64,000 bases of DNA from Nemertoderma westbladi. Lineage: Eukaryota > Xenacoelomorpha > Nemertodermatida > Nemertodermatidae. Position 1 is the stretch's first letter. Each line of letters opens with the position of its first letter. Both the position numbers and the translations under genes were made by a program. A model generated the notes under the pieces. It saw only the letters and a list, made by a program, of their open reading frames with translations, had not been told where the DNA came from and made no database searches. This document shows, piece by piece, positions 11,134-22,005 of this stretch. The stretch spans positions 1-64,000 of the forward strand of contig JAUCBJ010007680.1 in assembly GCA_032718475.1 (NCBI GenBank), read 5' to 3'.

Positions 11134-12685
11134 CCTTATTAAACCCGGGGGGGGGTCAATATGACCCCTCCCGTGGTTTTTTTATTATAATTTTGAAACA
11201 AACGCAGTTGGAATTCTGAAATTTTATGACTTTTCCTAAAAATCTATTGTCTTCCTAGTAGTGAAAACCGCTTTCAAAAATATTGGGTAGTTTTCGAGTT
11301 ATAGCACCATTTTTTAACCCTACTTTTGGCACTTTTTTTGAGACGTTTTTTGAAAATTACATTTCATTAAATATTAATTGTAACATCTCTATTTTTTATT
11401 TACACCGGTTTTTTGGTGTTAGCAATTGGATGGAATTCATATAAATTGATTTAGAAATTTCAAACTTGTTTTTTTCGGCGAGTGCCAAATTTTGGTGCCA
11501 GCACCAAATTTTGAAATATGTCAATTTTGTAAATTGATTGTTTGAAACTTGTTTTTTACGCAATTAGGGTATTTTGGGGTTCTGGTTTCGATGAAATATA
11601 TACGAGTTGCACCAAGCGTATCAAACTTGTATTTTTCGGTGCTGTGTGCAAATTTTGGTGCTAGCACGAAATTTTGAAAATCCATTCAATAGATAAAATT
11701 GCTTGTGACAATTTATTTCTTGCATTTTAGAGGTTTATGGCTGTTCTGAATTCAATGGAATATATAATTATCGAACTTGACATCTCAAACTTGTATTTTT
11801 CGGAAGTGGGTGCAAAATGTGGTGCTAGCACCAAATTTTGAAAACCATCAAATATATCAATTGATTGTGTCATCTTGTTTCTTGCGTTATACGGGTTTGT
11901 TAGGGTTCTGAATTCAATGGAATCAGTAAAAATTTCATAAGAGTTTTCAAACTTGTATTTTTCGTCGGTGGGTGAAAATTGTTGTTTTGCACCAAATTTT
12001 GGAAAATGAGTAAATTGATCAGTAGATAGTATCATCTTGTTTCTTGCGTTATACGTTTTTATGAGGGTCCTGAATCCGATGGAAACAATAAAAACAGCAC
12101 TGGACATCGCAAACTTGTACTTTTTGGTGATGGGTACGAAATTTGGTGCTAGCACCAAAATTTGTCAAATTACGCCGAAAAATACAAGTAGCAATGATCT
12201 AGCATATTTGAAATGTATTCCATTAGAATCAGCGCCCTAGAAAACCTAAAAATGTGAATTTATAGCATCGTATAAGTGAATTAAAAATTTTGTGTTCTAA
12301 CTGAAAAGTGCTGGTTACTTGTTTTTTTCATTTTTTTCCTACGCATAGAGGACTAAACAGCCATTTATGGTAATCATATCATTTTTAAATATTTTCCAAT
12401 GTATTTTGCGCCCCAGAAAACCAGTATTGAAAAACAATTAGCCGAAAAATGTAACTTTCAAATTTTGTGAAAATTGTGCACTACTTGTAATTTTGGTGCT
12501 GCAATATTACCACTCCAGTCCATTTTTTTGAAAATTTTTTTTTTCGGTCGAATCCAGACTAGTGATACCTACGTACAAACAAAAAATCAGACGTTTTCGA
12601 TAATATTTGTAGATTTTAGAGGGAGGGGTCAATATGACCCCCTCCCGGTATTTGTACAGCATTTTATAGCCCGGTACTAATAGGG
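11134..12685. mobile_element. piggyBac-like (TTAA) non-autonomous element nested in the TIR element
   Basis: Flanked by TTAA at 11130-11133 and 12686-12689. The ends read CCTTATTAAACCCGGGG on the left and, in reverse complement, CCCTATTAGTACCGGG on the right, followed on both sides by the subterminal GGTCAATATGACCCC-type palindrome. TTAA targets and CCC-starting ends are hallmarks of piggyBac-like transposons. There is no transposase ORF, so it would move only in trans. A relative lies at 44257-45623. Confidence 0.65.
11340..12190. repeat. About 163-bp tandem repeats with GGTGCTAGCACC core
   Basis: Five degenerate units inside the nested TTAA element, with the phrase GGTGCTAGCACCAAATTTTG or close variants at about 11495, 11657, 11820, 11982 and 12142. 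The core is a perfect palindrome in most copies. Open frames crossing the array are chance products. Confidence 0.75.
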
Positions 12686-13153
12686 TTAAAACATATTATG
12701 CTTTTTTGGTTAGTCGAATTAATTATTAGTAATCAAAAGCGAAATTAGAATAAAATCTGATAATAAAATCTCAAAATGAAAATTTTGCTTCTAATCTTGC
12801 CTTCAATTACTAATAATGAATTCAACAAAGACAAAAAAGTATAGTATAGTTTAATGGTTATACCAAAGTCTTTAAAAGGGTGATGTATTTTGTGTAATTT
12901 TATCAATTCCAAAAGGTGTTGATATGGTATGGGTGCCAGGGATGCCTAATATCTTGAAATCTAATTGAGTTATTAAATTTTTATTTGCCTCATTTGAAAG
13001 AGGACATAATTTTATCTAAGGACAGTACTTTCAACGCGCTAGACATATTGTTTCAGCTTCAGGGGTTCTATCTAAGAGAAATAACTGACCCATTAAATGT
13101 AGGGGCTTTGCAGCAGCTTGGCGGGTCAAATCTATAGTAGGTCATGACTTATC

Positions 13154-14249
13154 TGAGTGGGTTTAATAAAATAACAAACTTTAAAATATTTAAAAAAATA
13201 CCAACACAAAGAAAGAATGCCTAGTGCATTATACAAATATTTCTATCAACGCACAATTAAAGACACAATGGTCCTCAATTTCAATATAACTATTTCATTA
13301 AACAAGCCTACTCAATAAAGAATGATTGAGATTGAGCTACGATCTACCAGTTCACTATAAAACTAAAACTTGCGTATTTATTATGTACTGTAGGCCTAAC
13401 CCTATGTACTGTATTCCCTACACTTTACTGTCTATAGGTTGTTGTAACAGGTCCAAGGGGCAGGCAAATTGCCCAATGAGGAGTAATTGAATGTGTAGTA
13501 GTTAGTCCATCAATAGGCATAGGCTTATCAATTATTGATGACGGGACGGTTAATAATTGATTAGATTCCCTATTTTAACATTTGTATACATATGAATCCT
13601 CCTCCGCTCTGCAGTACGAGGACTAGCTGCAGCATCATTATTGTCATACAACATCTATCCATGCATAGTTGACATGGTAAATGAACGCTGTTGCATGTGT
13701 TGTAAAACACATTCGTTGGTCCTTCGCGCAGCACGAGACTCAGTCAACCTGATAAGCTGTAACCCGTGTACTTGTTTGTATTTACAATAAGCCGCCATGG
13801 AACTTCAGAATCTCTCTAAACCTTTGACAGACCACATGTTTACCAAGTTTGGTTTAATTTCATCAATGATTGGCCGACGTTTTTCGCTTTTCGCCAAATG
13901 TCTGAAACTACCGGTACCGACTAGCAGCAGACTGCTAACTGCAGATGGTATAAGACCTCATCAAAACTCAGTCTGAGGTCTAGAATATATGTTTCAGGTA
14001 TCAATCGGGAAGATATGAATATAAACAATAATTCGGAATGACTGAAGGTTTTCATTCCAGACATTTCTGGATAAAACGTTTTCATTTCAGCCCACTAGCT
14101 GAATAACTACCGATGGATTAGCGTCCCCACAAACACGTAGGCAATTCATGGTCTAGCACGTACTGTATATCTGCCAAGTTTCAGCTTGAACGGATAACCG
14201 TAACCGCCGTTGGAATCGTAATAATATCCCACAAGCGAACCCGTCGAAT
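13154..14249. other. Spacer, possible 5' region of the LINE
   Basis: No confident gene. A short frame from the ATG at 13798 (59 codons) has no recognised motif. The sequence may include the LINE 5' UTR, but its start could not be fixed. Confidence 0.3.
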
Positions 14250-15202
14250 ATGGCCCTCCTCGCCCGTCAACTGAAGGATGAGGAAAGCGAGCATAGCAAA
14301 CGAAAGAACAACCTTGTTGTAAAAGGACATACAGCAAATGATAATGTAACTCAACTAATCATTAACATTGCATTTTCCCTCAATGTCGACTTAGCTGAAA
14401 TAACTACGAAAAACATTAGAAGAAATGAAGATGGAAATTTGCCACCAATAGTAATCGTAACTCTACCTGCAGTGAAAAGGTCAATGATTTTGAGGAAGGC
14501 GCGTGAACTACGACAATCTGAGAATTACAGCCATATATATATATATCTCAAGATTATGTGTGAGTAAACATTGCCTTTCCTTATAGCCTACTAGTAAAAC
14601 TTGGCAACCAACACGTTTTTCTATGACTGTGTATAACATATTAAGCCATATTTCATCATGAACACCAGCTGTTATTTTACCATTGCTTTTAATTTCGCGA
14701 CAAAACAATGTCAAAAAACTAAATATATCGAATAACACATATAGAATCGATCTGAAATTTTGTAACGCGATTATGAACCACCAAAGCAATGTACTTGCAA
14801 AATTTCATCAAAATCGCCAGGCAGGAAGTGCCTTAACCTAGATAATTATCAGTCAGTCAGTATGTCAGTCAGTGTAAAGTATCCTGAGATTTTTACAGAA
14901 AGTATCCCTGAGATTCTTACAGTAAGTATCCCGCTGTCAAGCGGGCTCCTAATTATACACCAGCGGAAAGCAAGCTCCAATATGAGATCCGTGAAAAACG
15001 ACGTGCACTGATCACACAACAACCTGATAAGCAGTGGATAATCTACCGAGGCCAAGTCAAAGATGCGGCTACGATCAAACAAGCCACTCGAGGACAACCT
15101 ACACCACTTTCACCTAACGATCAAACACAATCGTCTCGCGTATTCTACAGATCTCCCCCATCAACCCAACCAACAGTCGATCTAACTCAGTCCCTGGATT
15201 GA
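14250..15202 (+). pseudogene. LINE ORF1 protein, interrupted by about 390 bases of foreign sequence
   Basis: The first part (14250-14567) has the LINE ORF1 core with NNLVVKG, NLPPIVIVTL and ARELRQSENYSHI, resembling the nucleic-acid-binding domain of these proteins. The last part (14939-15202; KRAPNYTPAESKLQYEI and a Pro-rich tail) is in a different frame. The segment between about 14548 and 14938 has no ORF1 similarity and contains short repeats (TCAGTCAG; GTATCCCTGAGATT), so it looks like an insertion. Confidence 0.65.
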
Positions 15203-15229
15203 CTTCGTGTATTTTCTTCACCTGTTGCT

Positions 15230-15841
15230 GTGAGCTCCACTAACTCGGCTGTCTCACATTCAGATATTGCTCACTTGACTGCTCGAAGCTCAAGAATCTC
15301 AGATTTGGTTGACTCCGGCAACATTATTGACCAAGTAGCTACTGCTCAAGCAACTGACTGCAATGGTGATCAGCATATACAACCTCGAAGTCCATGTGAC
15401 CAACATCGAGCAATATCTTTCAGCAATGTCAATGCACGTTCCATACGCAACAAAATCCCAAACATCATGGACTACGTCATCACTAAACGTATCAACATAT
15501 GTGCTGTTACAGAGAATTGGCTAAGTAGTGACGATGATGCGGTTCAGGCACTTTGTCAAATCGCCGGATATTCTCTATTCGATTCACCCAGGCGAACTGG
15601 CAGGGGTGGCGGGACAGGGATAATTGCAGCACATCCATTCCACGCTAAACTTAGTCAAGACGGCGTGTTTGATTCTTTTGAATACTCAACATGGAAAATC
15701 TACAACGTAAAGAAACTAATATTTATTATTGTAATAATTTATCGACGCCCATATTCTACTAACCACCCTGTAACAGTTCAACAGTTTATCATTGATTTCC
15801 CTGATTCATCGAACCTCTACTCACAATTAAGCCGAAAATAA
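15230..15841 (+). pseudogene. LINE ORF2, N-terminal endonuclease part, frameshifted
   Basis: An apurinic-type endonuclease/exonuclease/phosphatase (EEP) fold start is recognisable: SNVNARSIRNKI, ICAVTENWL, GRGGGTGIIA, VIIYRRP. The frame stops at 15841, where the family continues with the strand ending GDFNIH. That motif appears right after, in the frame leading to the RT ORF. A frameshift near 15800-15840 therefore splits ORF2. Confidence 0.75.
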
Positions 15842-15844
15842 TTA

Positions 15845-18291
15845 TAACTGGCGACTTCAATATCCATATAAATGATGCTAATGACAACTACACTGCGAAA
15901 TTCCTGGATCAAATAGCTGGCATTGGCCTCACCCAACATGTCACGGTTCCGACTCATATATCAGGAAATACCATTGACTTAATCATCACACGGAACAATA
16001 ATGAGCTACTAATCAGTAAACCATCCATAGGCGAGCAATTATCTGATCATTACTTTGTGAACGCTCTCATCAAACACCCATTCTCTCTACCGACAATTAA
16101 AACGGTGACCTCTCGCAACCTTAAGGATATAAATCTGGAAAAGTTTCGGATGGACATACAACAGTCGGCATTATGTAAACAACACATCTACTCAACGCTC
16201 AATGTGGAATCCTCGGTGACTATGTACAATGATGAACTAACATCTATCATTGACCAACACGCACCATTAACCACCAGAAATATAAAAGTTCGCAACTCAA
16301 ACCCCTGGTACAACGGCGCGCTCAGCGAATTAAAGCGAAAACGACGACAGGCAGAAAGAAAATGGAGACGGACTCGGCTGCCGCTCGACGCTGCTTACCT
16401 AGCTGCTGCTCGTGATCGTTACAGCCACGCCATAGCGAACGCCCAGAAAAAGTTCTACACCGATAAAATCATCGCATGCGGCAAAGATCAGAAACAACTT
16501 TTCACATTCATAAAAACACTCACTATACCAACTGCAGAGCAAGAACTTCCTGCCCCTCACAGCTCACTCTCACTTCCTGATTCTTTTGGTGATTTCTTTG
16601 TTAACAAAATTGAAAAGATTCGTGATGAACTATCAGTGATCCGAACTGAAATTAACAATGTACCGGTGTCATATAATGACGATGATGTTCCTCTGACTAC
16701 AGCTGAATTCTCATGTTTTTCTCCGTGTACTGAAGAAGCTGTAAACAAACTGATTATGAATGCGCCCAACAAACAGTGCCCCCTTGATCCCATCCCGACT
16801 TTCATCTTAAAACAAGTAATAACTGAACTGTTGCCTTTGATTACCAACATTGTAAACAAATCAATAACAACAGGAAGTTTTCCTGAACAATGGCGTGAAG
16901 CAATAATTACAGCAGCCCTAAAGAATGTGAAACTCGAGTCCATAATATTCCAGAATTTTCGACCAGTCAGTGGATTGGCTTTTTTATCGAAACTCACTGA
17001 ACGCGCAGCTATATCTCAGCTAATGCCGCACATCAAGCCTCTGTTTCCCATCAACCAATCAGCGTACATGCAGAACCACAGCACAGAAACGACCCTTCTC
17101 CGTGTGCATTCAGATATTTTAATGGCCATGGACGACCAACGAGTAACACTTTTAGTTTTCCTAGATTTGAGTGCTGCTTTTGATACTGTTGATCGCAAAA
17201 CTCTTCTCGACGTACTACGAACGAAAATGAATATAACCGATGTGGCTCACCAGTGGTTCACAGAATATCTTACAAATAGAACTCAGCGTGTGATAATCAA
17301 AGGATGCTGCTCAAAATCACTATGTGTCCGCCATGGGTTTCCCCAGGGCTCGTGCCTTGGCTGCATATTGTTTATAATATACGTAACGGCAATATACCAG
17401 ATAATCGAACGCCATCTACCGGACGTACAAGGTTACGCCGATGATAACCAACTATATCTTTCTTTTAAACCTGACAGTGAATCGAACGAGAACGGAGCGG
17501 TAAAAGCTATGGAACTGTGCATTGATGAACTTCGCAATTGGTTCATAAACAACTGGCTAAAAATAAATGATACCAAAACGGAATTTCTAATTATCGGTAC
17601 TGATCAGCAACTATCGAAAGTAAATACATCATCAATTACAGTTGGCGGCCACACAATAAATAAAACTGACAACGTTCGCAACCTTGGCGCTTATTTTGAT
17701 AGTACAATGTCTATGAACACCTTTGTCACCAAAACGTGTAGCAGTGCATTCTATCACCTGAGAAATATACAGCGAATTCGACCGTTTTTAAACAAGACAA
17801 CTACCGAGTCACTGATACACGCGTTTATATCGTCCAAACTAGACTATTGTAATGCACTTTATTACGGAATTCCGGACTATCAAATAGCGCGTCTACAACG
17901 GGTTCAAAACGCGGCCGCTCGTTTGGTTTCGGGTGTTCGAAAGTTTGAACACATAACGCCCACGCTGAAAGCACTGCATTGGCTGCCAGTAAAGAAGCGG
18001 ATTGAATATAAAATAATACTCATTGTTTTTAAATCCCTCCACAACAAAGCGCCGAAATACATCGATGAACTCATCAGCGTCTACCGCTCACCATACCATA
18101 GTCGATCTACTGATGCGCTTGTACTCCGTGTTCCGCCGCACAAACACGCCACACTCGGCCGTCGCGCCTTTGCAGTGTCCGGCCCAACCCTGTGGAACCA
18201 GCTACCGCGGCACATTCGCCTCACTCCAACAATAGATGAATTTAAATCACTGCTAAAAACGCACCTATTTAAGACAAGTTATTCTTATTAG
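15845..18291 (+). pseudogene. LINE ORF2, rest of endonuclease plus reverse transcriptase
   Basis: The long frame (first Met at 16057, 744 aa) is entered about 70 codons earlier with GDFNIHIND and the endonuclease end (TIDLIITR, LSDHYFV). RT motifs follow in order: DLSAAFDTVD, FPQGSCLGCILF, GYADDNQLYL (catalytic Asp pair near residue 459 counted from 16057), and a C-terminal LHWLPVKKRI with HSRSTDAL and TLWNQLP, as in CR1/L2/Jockey-type elements. This part is free of stops. Function requires the missing link to the endonuclease start. Confidence 0.85.
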
Positions 18292-18671
18292 TTCATTTTT
18301 TCATATTTTTCGTTTTAACATCGCCATTTGTTTTAACCCCGCCAACATTCGTTTTAACTCATCTTTATTTGTTTTAACCCCGCCAGCGTCGTTTTAACTC
18401 ATCCTTCATTTGTTTTTCAACGCCAGCATTAGTTATAAACTCATACGTCATTTGTTTTATAGAACTCGTCGGCGTTTGTTTTAACTTGTCCTTCAATTGT
18501 TTCAACTCGGCCAACAACCCATTGTTTGTTTTAACTCAATACTTGTCTGTTTTTAATTATGACATATTTATTTTTACTTCATTGATTGCCTTTCGTGCAG
18601 CGCCTAGAATAATTAGTATCATTTTTAAATAGGCGCTATTTAAATTATACATTATTATTATTATTATTATA
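18292..18671 (+). repeat. LINE 3' UTR: degenerate repeats, hairpin, ATT tail
   Basis: Between 18300 and 18550 the phrase TTTGTTTTAAC with CCGCCA recurs at irregular spacing of about 36 bases. A 7-bp perfect stem (18599-18605/18631-18637) and an ATT microsatellite (about 18650-18671) close the element. In related LINEs this 3' structure is what the reverse transcriptase recognises. Confidence 0.7.
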
Positions 18672-18930
18672 ACAAATGACGAAATTATCGATTTTCACTT
18701 TCAAACCTAGCGGCAAACTTTAGAAGTGCAGATTCAACAGCGTCCCTCAAAGTCGCAGCCAGTGTTCTAATATTGTGTTCTACAGTAGTTTCAGACAGAT
18801 TAAACAAGATTAAAACAGATTAAGATCACGGAAATCAAAAGCAAGAGGTGTTCTACAGTAGTATCTGACAAGTTTCAGCTTGAACGGATCATAAGTAAGA
18901 AATGGGGGAAGAATTTCAAATATAAAAAAT

Positions 18931-19141
18931 TAATGTTAAGCCGACAGCTATCAGCCAACAGGTATCAATATCAATCGACAGGTAGCAGCAGATATCAGCC
19001 GGCAGCTATCAGCCAACAGGTATCAGCAAACAGGTATCAGCATAACAGGTATCAACATCAACCGACATGTATCAGACGACAGGTATCAGCCGACATCTAT
19101 CAGCCAACAGCTTATTAGCCGACAGTATATCAGCCAGTAAG
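18931..19141. repeat. Minisatellite of CAGGTATCAGCCGA-type units
   Basis: About fifteen irregular 10-25 base units containing CAGGTATCA or CAGCTATCA alternating with GCCGACA or GCCAACA. A + strand open frame across it is a by-product. Confidence 0.8.
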
Positions 19142-19241
19142 TCATGGGGCGATCGTCATAGCAGATTTAAATTAATATTAAATTAAATTCCCTACGTACT
19201 ACATACACTACAATGTCCGAGAAACGATTGGCGGACTTAGC

Positions 19242-20488
19242 TGTTCGCGCTTTTGAAGACCTTTAGCAGTTTAACCTGCCAAAATTTATATGTCTTTTAG
19301 TTAATTAAAACACCTTTAGCATACGACAATATTTTATGCTAATACGCAAAACATTAGCCGAAGTCAGCCCATGCGCGATCATTCACCCGATGGATCTACA
19401 CCCGGGAGGCTGAATTCGGATGCTTAAATTTTATTATTGCAGTGTAAGGTTGCAGTGTATACCTACTGTATTATTCGATAGATCGTTAATAATTAATCTC
19501 TGACAGATATTATTGGCTTTCGGGAAATATTAACAGTTCCTTTAGGACGTGGCGCTTTATCTATTTAAACAGAACTAAGACTTATACTAAAACGCAACGA
19601 TACTGCTTATGATTGAAGTATAAAGCGTATTCTTTAGGAAATACTTTGTTACCAATCACAATCATACACACTATTCTGCCGACCGTCAGTATATTTGATC
19701 ACACATAAAGAGAGCAGCAATTGACTCACGTAGGGTCTGCTAAATAACATTGGATTCAATACACACCACATTAATATAAATCGCAATTGTTATGTATAGC
19801 CGGTCTCTCTAACCTGTAGTGTATCAAGAAAATTGGGAATTTGGGTGATTTATCCGTATTATCCAAAGAGCAATATTTCCATCAACAAATAGGTACAATT
19901 AATAACTGACGGTAAAATAACAGTACAAACAATATGATTAATGCAATTAAATTAAGTGAGCATGTTAATTAGTGAGTTATTGAGATTAGTTAGGGTAACA
20001 GTTTATACTTTCGATAATTTAAGCAGTTTTACTAGAGTTCTTCCAAAAAGCCGGTGTTTCTGGCTTAGACAGCAATAACAACAAAGTATCAAGTAAAAGC
20101 AGTAAGACTGAACACTCTCCTTATGATCGACCGAAAAGCTACACGTCGACAGGAAAAATCGCTCTGATTGGCTCAAGCCAAACAAAGAACCATGCATCCA
20201 ATGGCTGTTTCCATGTCAGCAACCAGCTGTTAGATGTCGTAATATGAATCATCACGGCTAAGCTGTGAAAGGTAGTTGGTGCATTACAGGTTTTTTGCCT
20301 TACCATGTCCGCCAAAACACGTATATAGCAGAATGACTTTTATGTCCGTTAAAACACCTGTAACGGTACCTTGCGGGCGAGGGGAATATATATACAGTTA
20401 GAGAACCTTTTTAGAGTATTCCAGCGCCTGGGGGGAAACTGGATTGCGAAGCAAAAGGGGCCAGTTAGATCCCACAGAAGCTTTTACA
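19242..20488 (-). repeat. BEL/Pao 3' LTR
   Basis: 1247 bases with TG...CA ends in minus orientation. It shares nearly all positions with 29993-31238; differences are about a dozen substitutions plus small indels around 19940-20050. A minus-strand polyadenylation signal (TTTATT on +) is at 19430-19435 and a TATA-like tract lies near 20386-20396. Confidence 0.9.
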
Positions 20489-20566
20489 CCGCTCCCAGAA
20501 AATGGGATTTAAGTCTATAAAATATACAAAATCACAGTTTCTAAAATATAAAAATACTCTAAACAG

Positions 20567-21460
20567 TTAGTCTTTCTTGCGCGGACGGCGTTTACGCAGT
20601 TTTTTAAAGCTAGCAAGAGTCCTTTTCTCTTTGGGGCGAGCCACTTTACGAGGAGGGCTATAACTCCTGGGTGAAGGGTGCAATATGATTGCATCAGAAG
20701 GTATGGGATTGCGATCGGTATATCCGCCGGTCGAAGTACCGGGTTGATTGACATCAACGTCCGGGGAGAGGGGTCTAACGGCTTTGAGAGCTCGTTTCAA
20801 GACAGCCGCTCTTACGGGTCCTTTACGAGTGGTCTGAACGAGGGCCGTGGGTGGACCATAGGCAGTTAGAAACTTCCTTGGTTTAATGGTTCTTTCCAAC
20901 TCGCGTTCGCGGGCTCTGTACTCGTAAGGCCGTCGATATACTTCCTGTAACTCAGGGTGTGAGTTGACAAATAAGTCTCCATAGGCCGGATCTTGACGGA
21001 TAAAGTTTATTAAGTTATACGAATTGATGTCACTCGGATTAATGCTCCTGAGGAATTTGCGTACATATTTGGTTGAAATACATTCTCCAACGCGCTTCAA
21101 TAGTTCATAACTTGATAGGCGCGATTTCTGCTCGACGGAGGCAAACAAATATGGATGGAACGCATAAACTCCTTCGTAGGCGCGTCCAGGATAATAGCGA
21201 TGGCGTGAATCACAATATAAATCAGTGTTCGCTTCCCAAGCTCTGATGTAACGTAGTGTGATCATTTCATCTACGCTTTCCAAATCGTGATTAAAAGGGC
21301 AATCGAAACTGGCATGTCCCTTTAGTTGACAATGGTGACATTGAGTCATAAATTGAGGGCAAACGGCAAAAATGTGCAAATTATTAAATCTGCAATACGC
21401 GCAATAAATTTCCATCGCCGCTTGTTCGTGGAAATAGGAACAGCGGACGTTTGTGTCCAT
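20567..21460 (-). CDS. BEL/Pao accessory protein with zinc cluster and basic tail
   Basis: 297 aa from the first Met; the frame is open upstream to 21617, adding about 50 codons. The N-terminal part is rich in zinc ligands: in the upstream extension CRLC, then CSYFHE, CAYC, and a retroviral-type CCHC knuckle CHHCQLKGHASFDC (C-X2-C-X4-H-X4-C). The middle is unremarkable and helical in look; the last 90 residues are Arg/Lys/Pro-rich with KKLRKRRPRKKD at the end, as in nucleic-acid binding or nuclear-targeting proteins. It lies between the pol remnant and the 3' LTR, where env or accessory genes sit. No signal peptide or membrane segment is seen, so it is not an envelope. I do not recognise the family. 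It may be joined to the 132-aa ORF by frameshifting. Confidence 0.6.
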   Translation of the reverse strand: MDTNVRCSYFHEQAAMEIYCAYCRFNNLHIFAVCPQFMTQCHHCQLKGHASFDCPFNHDLESVDEMITLRYIRAWEANTDLYCDSRHRYYPGRAYEGVYAFHPYLFASVEQKSRLSSYELLKRVGECISTKYVRKFLRSINPSDINSYNLINFIRQDPAYGDLFVNSHPELQEVYRRPYEYRARERELERTIKPRKFLTAYGPPTALVQTTRKGPVRAAVLKRALKAVRPLSPDVDVNQPGTSTGGYTDRNPIPSDAIILHPSPRSYSPPRKVARPKEKRTLASFKKLRKRRPRKKD

Positions 21461-21606
21461 GGGAGTAACATGGTCTCTCGATGCGCATAACCGACAACGT
21501 TGCCGAGAAACATAGTTGGCATGGCGATAATCGTACGCAGTGAGACACTGTGGACCTTGATACCATAATCGTTGTCGCTGTTCCGAGCGCGATAGGCTGA
21601 ATCTCC

Positions 21607-22005
21607 TCAGATTCTAGACATATTGGTTCGCCTTCCCAGTCTGTTACGAATATAATTTTCGTGATCTATTCTCGGTTTATCGTTACGACGCCGCTGGGTA
21701 TGATATTTAAATAGAACCATTTCCCTTTCGGTGTCTACATCGTCCGTATCATGTAAATCGATAGGATGGCCGGTAGTTAAGAAGTCCATATACGTACCAT
21801 TACGATGCGTATAGCGAGCGGTTAATTTTCGATAGTCCAATTCACGCGTAAGTTGCTCTTGGGACATCGGCGGTTCGATATAACGACCATCATCCTCCGT
21901 AATAGTCGGATCGGCTTCACCGCTTATCAAGCTATCCACAAACGCTTGCAAAGGTAGAGTATATCGCTCTCTAATACCAAGGTCATCTTCTATCAATTCC
22001 GTCAT
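21607..22005 (-). CDS. BEL/Pao accessory ORF, 132 aa, unknown
   Basis: A hydrophilic acidic-to-neutral protein (starts MTELIEDDLGIRERY, ends RRTNMSRI) just upstream of the zinc-cluster ORF in transcription order. Its stop (TGA at 21607-21609) overlaps the point where the next frame becomes open (from 21617), one base back. This suggests either two overlapping genes or a single protein of about 480 aa split by a frameshift. No known domain recognised. Confidence 0.5.
   Translation of the reverse strand: MTELIEDDLGIRERYTLPLQAFVDSLISGEADPTITEDDGRYIEPPMSQEQLTRELDYRKLTARYTHRNGTYMDFLTTGHPIDLHDTDDVDTEREMVLFKYHTQRRRNDKPRIDHENYIRNRLGRRTNMSRI

Larger units (their letters stand above)
10843..13146. mobile_element. 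Non-autonomous TIR element with 7-bp target duplication
   Basis: About 290-base terminal inverted repeats (10843-11133 against 12850-13146) begin CATGACCTACTATAG. The element is flanked on both sides by ACTTATC (10836-10842 and 13147-13153), a perfect 7-bp target site duplication. The left arm holds a short minus-strand frame (10838-11062; ends GFAAAWRVISIVGHG) that might be a transposase remnant but is not identifiable. The interior is largely occupied by a second, TTAA-flanked element. The superfamily is not assigned; 7-bp duplications occur in several DNA transposon groups. Confidence 0.8.
14250..18671 (+). mobile_element. CR1/L2-like non-LTR retrotransposon, inactive
   Basis: Contains an ORF1 remnant, an endonuclease-type ORF2 start, the reverse transcriptase, a repeat-rich 3' UTR, a 3' hairpin (AGCGCCT at 18599-18605 with AGGCGCT at 18631-18637) and an ATT microsatellite tail ending near 18671. 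A hairpin followed by short microsatellite repeats at the 3' end is typical of CR1/L2 clades. ORF1 is interrupted and ORF2 is frameshifted. The 5' boundary and target duplication were not found. Confidence 0.8.

Noticed and set aside
11727-12240. Frames inside the 163-bp repeat array
   Set aside because: They follow the repeat unit and shift with it; no protein similarity.
18933-19118. Gln/Arg-rich + strand frame
   Set aside because: Follows a minisatellite; no start context or conserved motif.
20567-22005. Envelope gene in the BEL/Pao element
   Set aside because: No signal peptide, membrane anchor or furin-type site; the protein is a basic zinc-cluster protein.
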